Positions 9,959 through 19,047 are shown, counted from the stretch's first letter. The stretch is 64,000 nucleotides of DNA from Gammaproteobacteria bacterium (GCA_028819565.1 JAPPLD010000013.1:24893-88892), one strand, 5' to 3'. The notes: generated from the letters alone by a model not told the origin. Numbers and translations: made by a program.

Positions 9959-10007
9959 AGAGGAACGGCGGGGGGCAACCCCCGCCCGACCTCTTCCCTC
10001 TAGAGGG
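9959..10007 (+). promoter_or_regulatory. Double hairpin between binding-protein and ATPase genes
   Basis: A perfect 8-bp G/C stem, GGCGGGGG (9967-9974) with CCCCCGCC (9979-9986), is closed by a GCAA tetraloop. AGAGG/CCTCT (9959-9963 with 9990-9994) extends it across an internal loop. A second 12-bp palindrome, CCCTCTAGAGGG, follows at 9996-10007. No T-tract follows, so this is more likely an mRNA 3'-end protector or processing site than an intrinsic terminator. It would favour high binding-protein mRNA relative to the downstream ATPase gene. Confidence 0.6.
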
Positions 10008-10091
10008 ACGATTTGTAGAAAAGGTTGCCTCTGACGCCAAGCGTGTTCCGCTTCGCCTCAGACTCAGCCCCGCACAACTGGAGCTAGAATC

Positions 10092-10898
10092 ATGACCGAT
10101 GTCTTGCTGTCCATCAACAATATCGAAGTTACCTATGCCCGCGTGATTTTGGCTTTGCGCGGCATTAGTCTGCAGGTAAAGAAGGGCGCCATCGTTTCGT
10201 TGCTGGGCGCCAATGGGGCCGGTAAGACGACAACCCTCAAGGCATGCTCCAACTTGTTGCCGGCCGAACGCGGCGAGATCAGCAAGGGTTCGATTGAGCT
10301 TCTCGGTGAAGATACCGCGGGAATGAGCGCATATGACCTGGTGAAAAGCGGTGTCTCGCAGGTGCTGGAGGGGCGACACTGCTTCTCGCATCTAACGGTG
10401 GAAGAGAACCTGATGACAGGCGCATTCATCCACGAAGACCGTGCACAGGCGAAAAAGGATCTGGAATTGGTCTACGAATACTTTCCCCGCATCAAAGTGC
10501 GCAGGAAAAGTGAGGCTGGCTTCACCTCTGGCGGTGAGCAACAGATGGTCGCTATCGGCCGGGCTTTGATGTCTCGCCCGAAACTTATTCTGCTTGACGA
10601 ACCATCCATGGGTATTGCTCCGCAGTTGGTTGAAGAAGTGTTTGAAATCGTCCAGAACCTCAACAAGAACGAAGGAGTGAGTTTCCTAGTTGCCGAGCAG
10701 AATGCCCGGATCGCGCTCAAGTACGCGACTGAAGCCTATGTAGTTGAAAACGGACGAGTCATGCTGCGTGGTCCCTCCGAGGAACTGATGGGACGGGCGG
10801 ATGTACAGGAGTTGTATTTGGGAGCTGGGACCGACGAAGGCGGCGAAAGTTTCCGCGACGTCAAGCACTACCATCGCCGGCGGCCCTCGTTCGCCTGA
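10092..10898 (+). CDS. ABC transporter ATP-binding protein, LivF family
   Basis: Second ATPase of the importer, 268 aa. Walker A GANGAGKTTT near residue 38, signature SGGEQQMVAIGRAL, Walker B LILLDEPSMGI and the LivF-typical AEQN in place of an H-loop histidine are all present. It follows the binding-protein gene after 151 bp containing a strong double hairpin, so it is probably expressed at a lower level than that gene. The C-terminal tail (about 20 residues rich in charged residues) extends past the usual LivF end. Confidence 0.92.
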   Translation: MTDVLLSINNIEVTYARVILALRGISLQVKKGAIVSLLGANGAGKTTTLKACSNLLPAERGEISKGSIELLGEDTAGMSAYDLVKSGVSQVLEGRHCFSHLTVEENLMTGAFIHEDRAQAKKDLELVYEYFPRIKVRRKSEAGFTSGGEQQMVAIGRALMSRPKLILLDEPSMGIAPQLVEEVFEIVQNLNKNEGVSFLVAEQNARIALKYATEAYVVENGRVMLRGPSEELMGRADVQELYLGAGTDEGGESFRDVKHYHRRRPSFA

Positions 10899-10942
10899 TT
10901 GGAGTCTCCTGCGTTCTGTGAGCAGGTATTTGCCGATTCTCG

Positions 10943-10972
10943 TTGGCGGAAAAGTCGAAAATGGGTTATTCT
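10943..10972 (+). promoter_or_regulatory. Candidate promoter of the leuA leader
   Basis: TTGGCG (10943-10948) and TATTCT (10967-10972) with an 18-bp spacer. It would start transcription near 10980, just before a small leader ORF, and leave a leader of about 215 nt before leuA. Motif-based only. Confidence 0.35.
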
Positions 10973-10994
10973 AGAGGCCGTACCGACTGACACC

Positions 10995-11084
10995 ATGATG
11001 AAAAGTTCGTACGATTTCCATTCCCCCAACACGGTTGCGCACCGTGTTGCTTTGCTTCGCTCTGCTTCCCTGCTGCCGCGATAG
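10995..11084 (+). CDS. Putative leuA leader peptide
   Basis: A 29-codon ORF (ATG at 10995) whose second half reads VALLRSASLLPR: four leucines in two pairs plus valine and alanine. Leader peptides rich in the end-product amino acid precede leu operons in several proteobacteria and act by ribosome stalling. Its stop TAG sits in the GATA loop of a perfect hairpin (11073-11090), and a 9-bp stem lies upstream within the ORF. It contains no Shine-Dalgarno of note. The call rests on codon content, position and structure; expression is not shown. Confidence 0.5.
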   Translation: MMKSSYDFHSPNTVAHRVALLRSASLLPR

Positions 11085-11090
11085 CGGCAG
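11027..11090 (+). promoter_or_regulatory. leuA leader hairpins (possible attenuator)
   Basis: Stem 1 pairs CAACACGGT (11027-11035) with ACCGTGTTG (11041-11049), nine perfect pairs around TGCGC. Stem 2 pairs CTGCCGC (11073-11079) with GCGGCAG (11084-11090), seven perfect pairs around GATA. Both overlap the leader ORF, and stem 2 covers its last Leu codon and stop. No classical U-tract terminator is evident, so control could act through Rho or through ribosome-binding-site access rather than intrinsic termination. Confidence 0.5.
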
Positions 11091-11196
11091 AATTACACGA
11101 CTCTACAATCGATTTGGCGCGTAAAACGCCTGAAACCAATAGTTTTGACCCAATGCCCCTGCAATAGTGGGGCCAAAGCCAAGGGAATATCCAGAA

Positions 11197-12735
11197 ATGG
11201 ACAAGTTGATCATTTTCGACACCACACTCCGGGACGGTGAGCAGAGCCCCGGGGCTTCCATGACAAGGGACGAGAAGCTGAATATTGCCCGTGCCTTGGA
11301 AAAAATGCGTGTCGATGTAATTGAAGCAGGATTTCCGATTGCCAGTCCGGACGAATTCGAATCTGTAAAGCAGATCGGAAAGGCGGTCACCGGCAGTACA
11401 GTCTGTGGCCTGGCGCGTGCCTTGGACAAAGACATCGACCGAGCGGGCGAAGCGCTGAGGACGGCCGCGCGTCCTCGCATCCATACGTTCATTGCGACCT
11501 CTCCGATTCATATGGAGCAAAAACTCCATATGCAACCGGAACAGGTGATCGACCATGCCGTGGCGGCAGTAAAACGGGCTCGGAAATATACCGACGATGT
11601 GGAATTTTCCCCGGAGGATGCCGGGCGTTCGGAGCGGGATTTCCTGTGCCGAATCGTCGAGGCGGTGATCGCAGCAGGAGCCAGGACCATCAACATTCCA
11701 GACACGGTGGGATACAGCCTGCCATTTCAGTTCGGCGAGCTGGTCGGAGAATTGATCGGGCGTATTCCGAATTCGGATCAGGCTGTGTTTTCAGTTCACT
11801 GCCATAACGACTTGGGTTTGGCTGTCGCCAACTCTCTGTTAGCCGTACGCCATGGTGCCCGTCAAGTCGAATGCACGATCAACGGCTTGGGGGAACGGGC
11901 AGGGAATGCCTCACTTGAAGAAATCGTTATGGCCGTGCGTACGCGCCAAGACGTGTTTGATTGCGATACTGAGATCGACACGACCCAGATCGTGCCGACT
12001 TCACGCCTTGTTTCCAGTGTGACGGGCTTTCCGGTACAGCCGAATAAAGCAATCGTAGGAGCCAATGCATTTGCGCACGAATCCGGTATTCATCAGGACG
12101 GCGTGCTCAAGTATCGGGAAACCTATGAAATCATGCGTGCCCAGGATGTAGGTTGGTCCGATAATCGAATCGTCTTGGGCAAGCATTCAGGACGGCGCGC
12201 CATCATGGATCGCATTCAGAAGCTCGGCATCATGATCGAGGATGACGAAATGGATGCCTTTTTCGCCCATTTCAAGGAATTGGCAGACCGCAAGCATGAA
12301 ATCTATGACGATGATCTGCGGAGATTGGCGCTGGTGGAAGCCGATCAGTCGGATCAAGGGGTTTATCAGCTGGTTGACCTCGAAGTCACCTCGAAAGTCG
12401 GGACAACGCCTGTGGCGCGCGTCACTTTGGCGCGGGGCGATGAGCAATTCGACGGGGAAGCCTCGGGGGGAGGGCCAGTCGATGCGTCGTTCAGAGCGAT
12501 TGAGGACATCGTCAATTCGGAGTCCGAATTGCAACTGTATTCGGTCAACAACATCACGACCGGAACGGATGCCCAGGGCGAAGTGACCGTGCGCCTGAGA
12601 AAAAATGGCGTAGTGGTCAATGGACAAGGCGCACACACGGACATCGTTATTGCTTCTGCGCATGCGTACCTGAATGCGCTTGGGAAACTGATCCGGGAAC
12701 CTGGCCGAATGCATCCGCAACTGGATCACATATAA
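11197..12735 (+). CDS. leuA: 2-isopropylmalate synthase
   Basis: First committed enzyme of leucine synthesis; condenses acetyl-CoA with 2-oxoisovalerate. The N-terminal TIM barrel begins with the diagnostic [18 protein letters not shown], and the metal-binding [10 protein letters not shown] motif lies near residue 202. The C-terminal half carries the LeuA allosteric dimer domain that senses leucine. ATG at 11197 gives 512 aa and the family N-terminus; the GTG at 11167 in the track only adds ten atypical residues. It stands alone, without leuBCD, behind a leader that may sense leucine. Identity is very secure. Confidence 0.97.
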   Translation: MDKLIIFDTTLRDGEQSPGASMTRDEKLNIARALEKMRVDVIEAGFPIASPDEFESVKQIGKAVTGSTVCGLARALDKDIDRAGEALRTAARPRIHTFIATSPIHMEQKLHMQPEQVIDHAVAAVKRARKYTDDVEFSPEDAGRSERDFLCRIVEAVIAAGARTINIPDTVGYSLPFQFGELVGELIGRIPNSDQAVFSVHCHNDLGLAVANSLLAVRHGARQVECTINGLGERAGNASLEEIVMAVRTRQDVFDCDTEIDTTQIVPTSRLVSSVTGFPVQPNKAIVGANAFAHESGIHQDGVLKYRETYEIMRAQDVGWSDNRIVLGKHSGRRAIMDRIQKLGIMIEDDEMDAFFAHFKELADRKHEIYDDDLRRLALVEADQSDQGVYQLVDLEVTSKVGTTPVARVTLARGDEQFDGEASGGGPVDASFRAIEDIVNSESELQLYSVNNITTGTDAQGEVTVRLRKNGVVVNGQGAHTDIVIASAHAYLNALGKLIREPGRMHPQLDHI

Positions 12736-12765
12736 AGCGAGAGCCTGGTATCCGACAGCAAAATC

Positions 12766-13551
12766 ATGCCTAGTGATCCACACCTCGAAGAGTTAGGCCT
12801 GAGTCGATGGAGCCATCGAGATCAGAGTGCAGCAGATGGGACAGCAAAGGAATCGCAGGGAGACGGTGAATTAGCGGCCCCCGAGGTTGCTGAAGAGATA
12901 GAAGAGGAGAAGTCCACCACGACCCTGACGCTCGACGCCGATGCACAACACCTTCGAAAATGGCGTGTGATACGCAAGGAGGTTTCGGGATGCGTTCTGT
13001 GTGAATTGCACCGAACCCGGAAGAATACAGTCTTCGGTGTGGGAAATGAAAATGCAGACCTGATGCTGATTGGTGAAGCACCTGGAGCAGATGAGGATGC
13101 CCAGGGAGAACCATTCGTCGGTCGAGCCGGGAAGCTACTGGACAGCATGCTGGAAGCAATCGGACTGAGCCGGGAGCGGGTATTTATCGCGAATATCCTG
13201 AAATGTCGTCCGCCAAACAACGAAAATCCGACGCCGGAGCAGGCGGAGACATGCCGACCCTACCTGGATCGCCAAATTCAACTGATCCAGCCAAAAGTCA
13301 TACTGGCGCTGGGTGCCGTGGCAGCGCATAATCTCCTAGAGGTGGAGACGCCCATCGGCCGACTACGCGGCACCGTATTTGAAATGTCAAAATCGGGAAT
13401 CCCCGTCATTCCCACCTATCACCCAGCCTATCTACTCCGTCGGCCGCAGGGGAAAGCTCAGTCGCTGGAAGATCTCCTCCTGCTATGCAAGACACTTGAA
13501 GAGCTGGGCGTAAAAACCAATTCTTTCGAGGCAGGAACCCCAGCGGACTAG
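12766..13551 (+). CDS. Family 4 uracil-DNA glycosylase (Fe-S)
   Basis: Removes uracil from DNA. The core motif is [31 protein letters not shown] (motif A, GEAPG.DE), with a histidine motif in [10 protein letters not shown]. Two cysteines in GCVLCEL and two in [19 protein letters not shown] are spaced as in the [4Fe-4S] cluster of type 4/5 enzymes. About 65 N-terminal residues precede the core and are acidic and low in conservation, as often found in bacterial members annotated as phage-SPO1-polymerase-related. At 261 aa the length is ordinary. It converges with the nuclease gene on the other strand. Confidence 0.92.
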   Translation: MPSDPHLEELGLSRWSHRDQSAADGTAKESQGDGELAAPEVAEEIEEEKSTTTLTLDADAQHLRKWRVIRKEVSGCVLCELHRTRKNTVFGVGNENADLMLIGEAPGADEDAQGEPFVGRAGKLLDSMLEAIGLSRERVFIANILKCRPPNNENPTPEQAETCRPYLDRQIQLIQPKVILALGAVAAHNLLEVETPIGRLRGTVFEMSKSGIPVIPTYHPAYLLRRPQGKAQSLEDLLLLCKTLEELGVKTNSFEAGTPAD

Positions 13552-13608
13552 GAAGCGGCACCTTAAAGGGAAAAATCATGCCGCTGGTCGATAACCAGAA
13601 AGAATAGA

Positions 13609-16410
13609 TTACGCGGAATTTCCGATTCCCGCGTCTTTACGACACACTCCTTGGGCATAGCAGGAAGAACAAGTCGCTTCGTCTCCATGAGCCGGCATTT
13701 CGTGACTTGCACGCAAGTCCTGGAACATCCCACGTAACCGGTCGTGCACTTTTCGGCCGAGTGCCTCCAGAAATTCGCCTTCCACGGACGTCAAAGGTAT
13801 TTCTTTCTGTGGATCTTGGCTCAGCCACCAGTACTCGGCTCGCTCGATAGGTTTCGTCATCAGCGCGTAACTGGTCAATTGGACTTGTTCGCCACTTTGT
13901 ACCTCATCCTTGGAGATCCTTTTGGAACCCGTCTTATAGTCGATCACGATACGATTTCCGGCCTTATCCTCGTCCATTCGGTCAATGCGCCCACAAAGCA
14001 GCAATCTTTCATCGATCCTATACTCTACTTGCTGTTCACTTTCTAGAGTAACCTGATGTTTTTCATTAGATTGTTGGAACTCCACATAGCGCCGTGCAAT
14101 GAACCTCCAGCGCTCTAGGAACACAATGTTTGAGGGGCTGGGTGTCAGCCGCTCCATGAAATACACTCCGATTTCCTGCAATAGTCTGAACGCAGCAGTC
14201 TCACGCTTGCCTATTTGGCCTTGCCAGGGTCCTGGAGCGCCAGCAATGCCGGAGTGGAAGGCCTCCAGGCATTGATGGACGTAGTTGCCAAACTCCAAGT
14301 TGTCCATTTCCTCATGGATCATGTCGGGCCCCCGGATGCGAAGCATGTCTCGAACATAGAAGCGGTACGGGCAATCAATCAAGGCTTGGTGTCCGCTGGC
14401 CGAAATATTGCTTGGCAGCAGGTCCGGGCTGGCAGGAGGGTGCGGCATGATTCCGGAGGTCGTTTCGCGAATCTGAAGTCCGGGAGGCCGCACCCAGGCA
14501 TCTGGATGCAGACTGAGCACGGACAAGGAAGGTTCTTTGAGCGAAGCTTTGTATGCTAGGCGATGGAACACATCGATCTGGGTCCACCAGATGCTCGGCA
14601 AGAGCGGCTCATCCTGATCGGTTTTCTGGTAGGTCAGGAGAACTTGCTCGGAGGATAAGATCAGGGACAGGAATCGTTGCAAATCCAGTTTCTTGAGTTC
14701 AGTGCGAGTCGGCAATCCCAAGTCACCACGAACCGAATCGTTGAATACGAGGAAAGAGGAATCTACGCCCGGATAATGGCGGGAATCCATACCGGCGACG
14801 ATCAGGCAGTCGAATCGGGCGAGGTGGGCATGGTTGAGTTTAATCAGGAAAACCAGGTCTTGAGAGGATCTGTGCCGGAAGTTCTGTTGTTCCAGCGCCC
14901 AGCGCAACAGGGCATTCCACTGGGATTTCGGTAGCCGAGTCTCGCTTTGCGACAACTGGAAACCCATGCGGCCAAGTTCCGACAAAACCTGCTTCCCGAC
15001 TTCGTCATTGGCCAGACAGGGCCGGCAACCCAGAAGATCCAAGCTTTTCAGCAGAGCTTGCATATACTCTCCACCAGTCGGTTCGCGTAGCGCTAGCAAG
15101 GGGCGAGCGGCGCGCTCGACCTGCTCCAGCATATCCAGCCAATCAGGTTCTCCATCTGCAACCTGCCGATAGTTTTCCAAGCCACTGTGAATATTGCGGC
15201 GATACAGAAGATGTTCGAAATCCCCGATTCGATCCGGCTCGCCGATAGTTCCTTTCAGGCGCACGAATGGAGACTTGAGAATGTCCAGAAGCGCCAGGTA
15301 ATGAAATTCCTCGTTCAAGCATTCGAGCCATCGCTCAATCGTGCTGGCTGCGCTTGTGGTGGAGAGAGCCCAACCGGCATAATCCTGGATCTGGATGCCA
15401 GCGCGTTCTAGCAAGGCGCGAACCCGACGTGCCAATTTGCGATCCTCTGTGACCAGCCCGATATTCCGATGTCCTTCCTTTAGCCAACGCCGGATCTGGA
15501 TGTCGATCGCGCGGGCATGAGGCTCCGCCTGTTCCGCAACAAAAGTGGCAAGCCGACCCTTCAGAGGATCTTCCGGGCAATCTGCCGGGCAGGCTCGCGC
15601 ACGTTCCACCATGGTGGATTCCTCTTGTGCAAAAGCTTCTTGGAGGACAATGGCATAAGGGGAGGGTGAAGTACTCGCAGCAGGTGGCTCTGCGTCTAGG
15701 GTAATGAGAGATTTGGGTCGGGTGAGGATGGAAACCGGAATCTCCTGGTTGAGCCGCTCGAGTGCTTCGATTTCCGCTGCCGCAAGCCGATCGTGACCAC
15801 AGACGTAGATGGCTTGCGTCTCTGGAGGAGGAGCCAAGTGCCGCAAAGCCTCGCGGTAGTATTTCCCTGAACTGAGGAAGTTCCCTGAACCTTTGCTCCA
15901 AGCGGTCCACAGCAGGTGGATGATACGAGCCTCGTTACTTAATTGTTCAGGAGGTTCATCGGCAATATGGTAGGAATCCTGAAGTCGTGAAGACAATTCT
16001 TCCTGATCCGATGGCAATGAGATTTCGTTGAGCCAAAGTTGATCGAACAATTCCATCATCTCGCGGGCGAGCGACCAAGAATCCGCTTGCTCTAGAGACC
16101 GTAAAGTTTCGCTTTTTTGCAGGGCGGCCACCAAGTCCAGCAGTTCGGACAAATGGTTTTCCATGCCGTTGAAGCGGCCGTGTTGTCGCGCCCATGCCGG
16201 GAAAGTCAGGATGGGAGGTAGAAGCAGTCCTTGGTGATCAGATTCGGCGTGATCAAGCAATGCCGACCGTAGGGCTCGACCTGTTGTGGCATTCGGCACC
16301 AGGATTGCAAGGCTGGTCAGGTCCGGCAGGGTTGCCGCATGGTGTTCCAGAATAGTTTTGGCGCAATACTCCCCGAGCGGCATATGCAGGGGGCAGGCGA
16401 TCCGCCTCAT
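13609..16410 (-). CDS. AddB-like PD-(D/E)XK nuclease with Fe-S cluster (probable DNA repair protein)
   Basis: A 933-aa protein of the AddB/RexB-like family that proteobacterial genomes often carry without AddA. The C-terminal nuclease core is visible as IVIDYKTGSK (the D...D/ExK motif) after a region with GRIDRMDE. One cysteine before the core (ALIDCPYRFYV) and three near the end (CSSCYAQGVC) match the four-cysteine iron-sulfur staple of AddB nucleases. The N-terminal part resembles an inactive helicase fold and shows no intact Walker A. Its ATG directly follows the stop of the ferredoxin gene (TGA-ATG), so the two are translated in sequence. It probably acts in recombination or end processing. 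Confidence 0.82.
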   Translation of the reverse strand: MRRIACPLHMPLGEYCAKTILEHHAATLPDLTSLAILVPNATTGRALRSALLDHAESDHQGLLLPPILTFPAWARQHGRFNGMENHLSELLDLVAALQKSETLRSLEQADSWSLAREMMELFDQLWLNEISLPSDQEELSSRLQDSYHIADEPPEQLSNEARIIHLLWTAWSKGSGNFLSSGKYYREALRHLAPPPETQAIYVCGHDRLAAAEIEALERLNQEIPVSILTRPKSLITLDAEPPAASTSPSPYAIVLQEAFAQEESTMVERARACPADCPEDPLKGRLATFVAEQAEPHARAIDIQIRRWLKEGHRNIGLVTEDRKLARRVRALLERAGIQIQDYAGWALSTTSAASTIERWLECLNEEFHYLALLDILKSPFVRLKGTIGEPDRIGDFEHLLYRRNIHSGLENYRQVADGEPDWLDMLEQVERAARPLLALREPTGGEYMQALLKSLDLLGCRPCLANDEVGKQVLSELGRMGFQLSQSETRLPKSQWNALLRWALEQQNFRHRSSQDLVFLIKLNHAHLARFDCLIVAGMDSRHYPGVDSSFLVFNDSVRGDLGLPTRTELKKLDLQRFLSLILSSEQVLLTYQKTDQDEPLLPSIWWTQIDVFHRLAYKASLKEPSLSVLSLHPDAWVRPPGLQIRETTSGIMPHPPASPDLLPSNISASGHQALIDCPYRFYVRDMLRIRGPDMIHEEMDNLEFGNYVHQCLEAFHSGIAGAPGPWQGQIGKRETAAFRLLQEIGVYFMERLTPSPSNIVFLERWRFIARRYVEFQQSNEKHQVTLESEQQVEYRIDERLLLCGRIDRMDEDKAGNRIVIDYKTGSKRISKDEVQSGEQVQLTSYALMTKPIERAEYWWLSQDPQKEIPLTSVEGEFLEALGRKVHDRLRGMFQDLRASHEMPAHGDEATCSSCYAQGVCRKDAGIGNSA

Positions 16411-16734
16411 TCAGAGTTCGAGCAGCGCTCTTTTCCCAGGCTTGCCGCGCCACTCGTCTGCATCGGGCGGGGGAGGTTTCTGGCGGCTAATTTCCGGCCA
16501 TTCGCTCGCCAGATCTGCATTAATCTGGAGGAACTCCATCTGATCCTCAGGGATGTCTTTTTCTGGCACGATGGCATCAATCGGGCATTCCGGCACACAC
16601 AAAGCGCAATCGATGCACTCTTCGGGGTCGATTACCAGAAAATTCGGACCCTCATGGAAACATTCAACCGGGCAGACTTCCACACAGTCGGTGTATTTAC
16701 ATTTGATGCAGTCTTCAAGGACGACGAACGTCAT
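16411..16734 (-). CDS. fdxA: 7Fe ferredoxin
   Basis: A 107-aa ferredoxin. The N-terminal cluster motifs [18 protein letters not shown] and [16 protein letters not shown] match the [3Fe-4S]/[4Fe-4S] FdxA type of proteobacteria, and the C-terminal extension after residue 60 is normal for that type. It is a small soluble electron carrier. It sits immediately upstream of, and abuts, the AddB-like nuclease gene, which itself carries an Fe-S staple. A TATACT-like -10 lies about 40 bp upstream on the minus strand. Confidence 0.95.
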   Translation of the reverse strand: MTFVVLEDCIKCKYTDCVEVCPVECFHEGPNFLVIDPEECIDCALCVPECPIDAIVPEKDIPEDQMEFLQINADLASEWPEISRQKPPPPDADEWRGKPGKRALLEL

Positions 16735-16815
16735 GAGCAGAAAGGCTGTACAAGAGGATCAGCGTGGCGCACAGTATATCGGATTACCGAGTGCGGCCTT
16801 GCAAAGAATCTGGGG

Positions 16816-16841
16816 TTGACAGGACTATCCTGTGTCCTGTC
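16816..16841. promoter_or_regulatory. Palindromic site between fdxA and the flavin-monooxygenase block
   Basis: ACAGGA-CTA-TCCTGT forms a 15-bp inverted repeat at 16819-16833, and TCCTGT recurs directly after it (16835-16840), so GACAGGA can pair with either. A perfect TTGACA overlaps the left edge but no matching -10 lies 16-18 bp away. It could be a repressor operator or a short hairpin. It separates fdxA (minus) from the GC-rich block (plus). Confidence 0.35.
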
Positions 16842-17015
16842 TTGATTCGGGTCATCGTCCTGACTCATCAGGGATTTGGATTAGGCAGACTCTTAGCGAT
16901 CTCCTATTTTGCTGGGCTTTCAATCTTGTGTATAGTCCACTAGAAATCTATCAACTCGGCATTCGAAGCGTTTCGGGCACCGACCACCTATATGCGAACA
17001 ACACGGGATGCCGGC

Positions 17016-17768
17016 ATGAAGTTGCAGGGAATCGATCTGGACGTGGCGCGCATGGGCTCGGGCCCGCCACTACTGATGCTCCATGGCGGTGACGGTCCGG
17101 TCGCCGGCATGCCCTTCGCCACCCGCCTTGCCGAGAAATTCGAGATTATCGCGCCGGTGCACCCGGGCTTCGCAAGGACAAGGATTCCCGACCATTTCGA
17201 CTGCATCAACGACCTCGTCTATCTCTATCTTGACCTCCTCGACAAGCTCGACCTCAGGGAGACCCTGCTTGTCGGCTTCTCGATGGGCGGCTGGGTGGCG
17301 GCCGAAATGGCGACCATGACGACCGAGCGGCTGTCGCGGCTGGCCCTGGTCAACTCCGTCGGCGTCAAGGTCGGTGGCCGGGACGACCGCGACATCGCCG
17401 ACGTGTTAGCCGTACCCGGCGAACGGCTTGCCGAGATCATGTTCCACGACCCGTCGATGATGCCCGATTTCGCGGACATGTCCGAGGAGCAGCTTGAAAC
17501 CGTTACCGCCAACCGCATGGCGCTGGGCGTCTACACGTGGGATCCCTACATGCACAACCCCAAACTCCCGGGGCGGCTCCATCGGGTCACCATCCCAGTC
17601 CATTTCATATGGGGCGCCAGCGACGGTGTGGTGTCGGTGGATTATGGTCGCGGCTTTTGCGCGATGATCCCAGGCGCGACGATGACTGTAATCGAGAAAG
17701 CCGGCCACGTCCCTCATATGGAACAGCCGGACCGGTTCGTCGAGGCCCTGCTGGCGTTTGCCAACTGA
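17016..17768 (+). CDS. Alpha/beta hydrolase (first of the GC-rich block)
   Basis: A 250-aa alpha/beta-fold hydrolase. The nucleophile elbow is GFSMGGW, an oxyanion-type HGG lies in LLMLHGGDGPVAG, and the catalytic histidine is in AGHVPHMEQP. The overall pattern resembles C-C bond and ester hydrolases of aromatic ring-fission pathways, but the substrate cannot be inferred. ATG at 17016 has a GGGA ribosome site; ATG at 16992 has none. It is co-directional with a luciferase-like monooxygenase 15 bp downstream. Base composition is richer in G+C than the neighbouring purL and nuclease genes. Confidence 0.85.
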   Translation: MKLQGIDLDVARMGSGPPLLMLHGGDGPVAGMPFATRLAEKFEIIAPVHPGFARTRIPDHFDCINDLVYLYLDLLDKLDLRETLLVGFSMGGWVAAEMATMTTERLSRLALVNSVGVKVGGRDDRDIADVLAVPGERLAEIMFHDPSMMPDFADMSEEQLETVTANRMALGVYTWDPYMHNPKLPGRLHRVTIPVHFIWGASDGVVSVDYGRGFCAMIPGATMTVIEKAGHVPHMEQPDRFVEALLAFAN

Positions 17769-17783
17769 CAGGAGAACCTGACG

Positions 17784-19013
17784 ATGAAGAGTTGGTGGTT
17801 TACCGAGGACTGCTACCCATACCTCCCGGACGAGAACAGCTACCGATCGATCCGCGTCGAGCTGCCGAACATTCACTGCGATCCGCAGAAGGCGAGCGAG
17901 CTCTACAACCGCTATCTCGACTTGTGGTGCGCCGCGGACGAACTGGGCCTTGAGATCATGGTCAACGAGCATCACCAGACCGCGACCTGCATGGTTCCGG
18001 CCGCCCCCATCATGATCGGCATCCTCGCGCGCCAGACCGAGCGGGCGCGGCTCCTGATCCTCGGAAACCCGCTTCCTAACCGCAACCAGCCGGTCCGCGT
18101 CGCCGAGGAGATGGCGATGATCGATGTTATCTCGAAGGGACGTCTCGAATGCGGCTTTGTGCGCAGCGTGCCCTACGAAGCGGCGGCGGCGAACATCCTG
18201 CCCTACAAGGGCACCGAACGGTTGTGGGAAGCTCACGACCTGATCCTCAAGGCGTGGACGACCCATGACGGTCCGTTTAACTTCGAAGGCCGCTGGTACC
18301 ACCACCGACAGGTCAACATCTGGCCGCGTCCGTGGCAGCAACCCCACCCGCCAGTCTGGGTCACCATGGGCAGCGCCGGTACCGCGGTACCAGTGGCCGA
18401 GCACGACTATGTCGGCGCCGCCTTCCTCGCTGGTTATCCGAGGATCCGGAGCATCTTTCGCGGCTACCGCGATGCCTATCTCGCCGCCCATGGCAAGCCT
18501 GCGCCGTTCGATCGCCTGGCCTACCTCGCCCTGTGCTATGTCGGCGAGAACGAGCGCGAGGCAGAGGACGGCGCCAACCACCTGATGTGGTACATGCAGG
18601 CCAACAAAGTCGCCGAGCAGTGGCAGAACCCACCTGGCTACCATTCACCTCCCATCGCCGCCGCCGTGATGCGCGGCGTGGCCAGTCCTGGCATTCCGGT
18701 CAATCCGACCCTCGATCAGCAGATGGCGCACGGCAACGTGTTTGCCGGAACACCGGACCAGGTCTATGAGCAGATCAAGGCGTTCTGGGAGTATTCAGGC
18801 GGCTTCGGCCACATGATGATCATGGGCCAGGCGGGCTTCCTGTCCGACGCCGACGCGCTCAAGTCGATGCGACTCTATACCGACGAGGTCTATCCGCGGC
18901 TGCGTGAGCTCACTGAAAGGTCGGACCCAGCGGAAGTCGCCGAACGCAGCCGTGCGATGGCCAACAAGGAGAGCGCCGACCTCGGCAATTTCGGAATCGA
19001 GTTCGTCCGCTGA
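17784..19013 (+). CDS. Luciferase-like (LLM class) flavin-dependent monooxygenase
   Basis: A 409-aa TIM-barrel flavin monooxygenase of the bacterial luciferase family, which uses FMNH2 supplied by a separate reductase. Recognisable parts are NEHHQTATCMVPAAPIMIG near residue 60, the MAMIDVISKGRLECGF motif near 115 and the long C-terminal helical part. The start ATG follows CAGGAG. Its partners are two alpha/beta hydrolases, one on each side, which suggests a short catabolic route of oxygenation then hydrolysis. No flavin reductase is present in the block, so a host enzyme would be needed. Confidence 0.9.
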   Translation: MKSWWFTEDCYPYLPDENSYRSIRVELPNIHCDPQKASELYNRYLDLWCAADELGLEIMVNEHHQTATCMVPAAPIMIGILARQTERARLLILGNPLPNRNQPVRVAEEMAMIDVISKGRLECGFVRSVPYEAAAANILPYKGTERLWEAHDLILKAWTTHDGPFNFEGRWYHHRQVNIWPRPWQQPHPPVWVTMGSAGTAVPVAEHDYVGAAFLAGYPRIRSIFRGYRDAYLAAHGKPAPFDRLAYLALCYVGENEREAEDGANHLMWYMQANKVAEQWQNPPGYHSPPIAAAVMRGVASPGIPVNPTLDQQMAHGNVFAGTPDQVYEQIKAFWEYSGGFGHMMIMGQAGFLSDADALKSMRLYTDEVYPRLRELTERSDPAEVAERSRAMANKESADLGNFGIEFVR

Positions 19014-19047
19014 CCGCCGGACCGGAAAAGTTTCCCAAGAGAGGAAA

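Noticed and set aside
11167-11196. GTG start for leuA giving ten extra residues
   Set aside because: The LeuA N-terminus ([15 protein letters not shown]) starts at 11197 with a ribosome-site-like AAGGGAA.
16735-16991. Search for a duplicated ssrA 3' end (attL/attR) at the far side of the GC-rich block
   Set aside because: No stretch resembling the T-arm or CCA end was seen, so integrase-mediated insertion is not supported.
17406-18644. 412-aa minus-strand ORF over the luciferase-like gene
   Set aside because: Antisense shadow of a GC-rich gene with high third-position GC; no recognisable motif.
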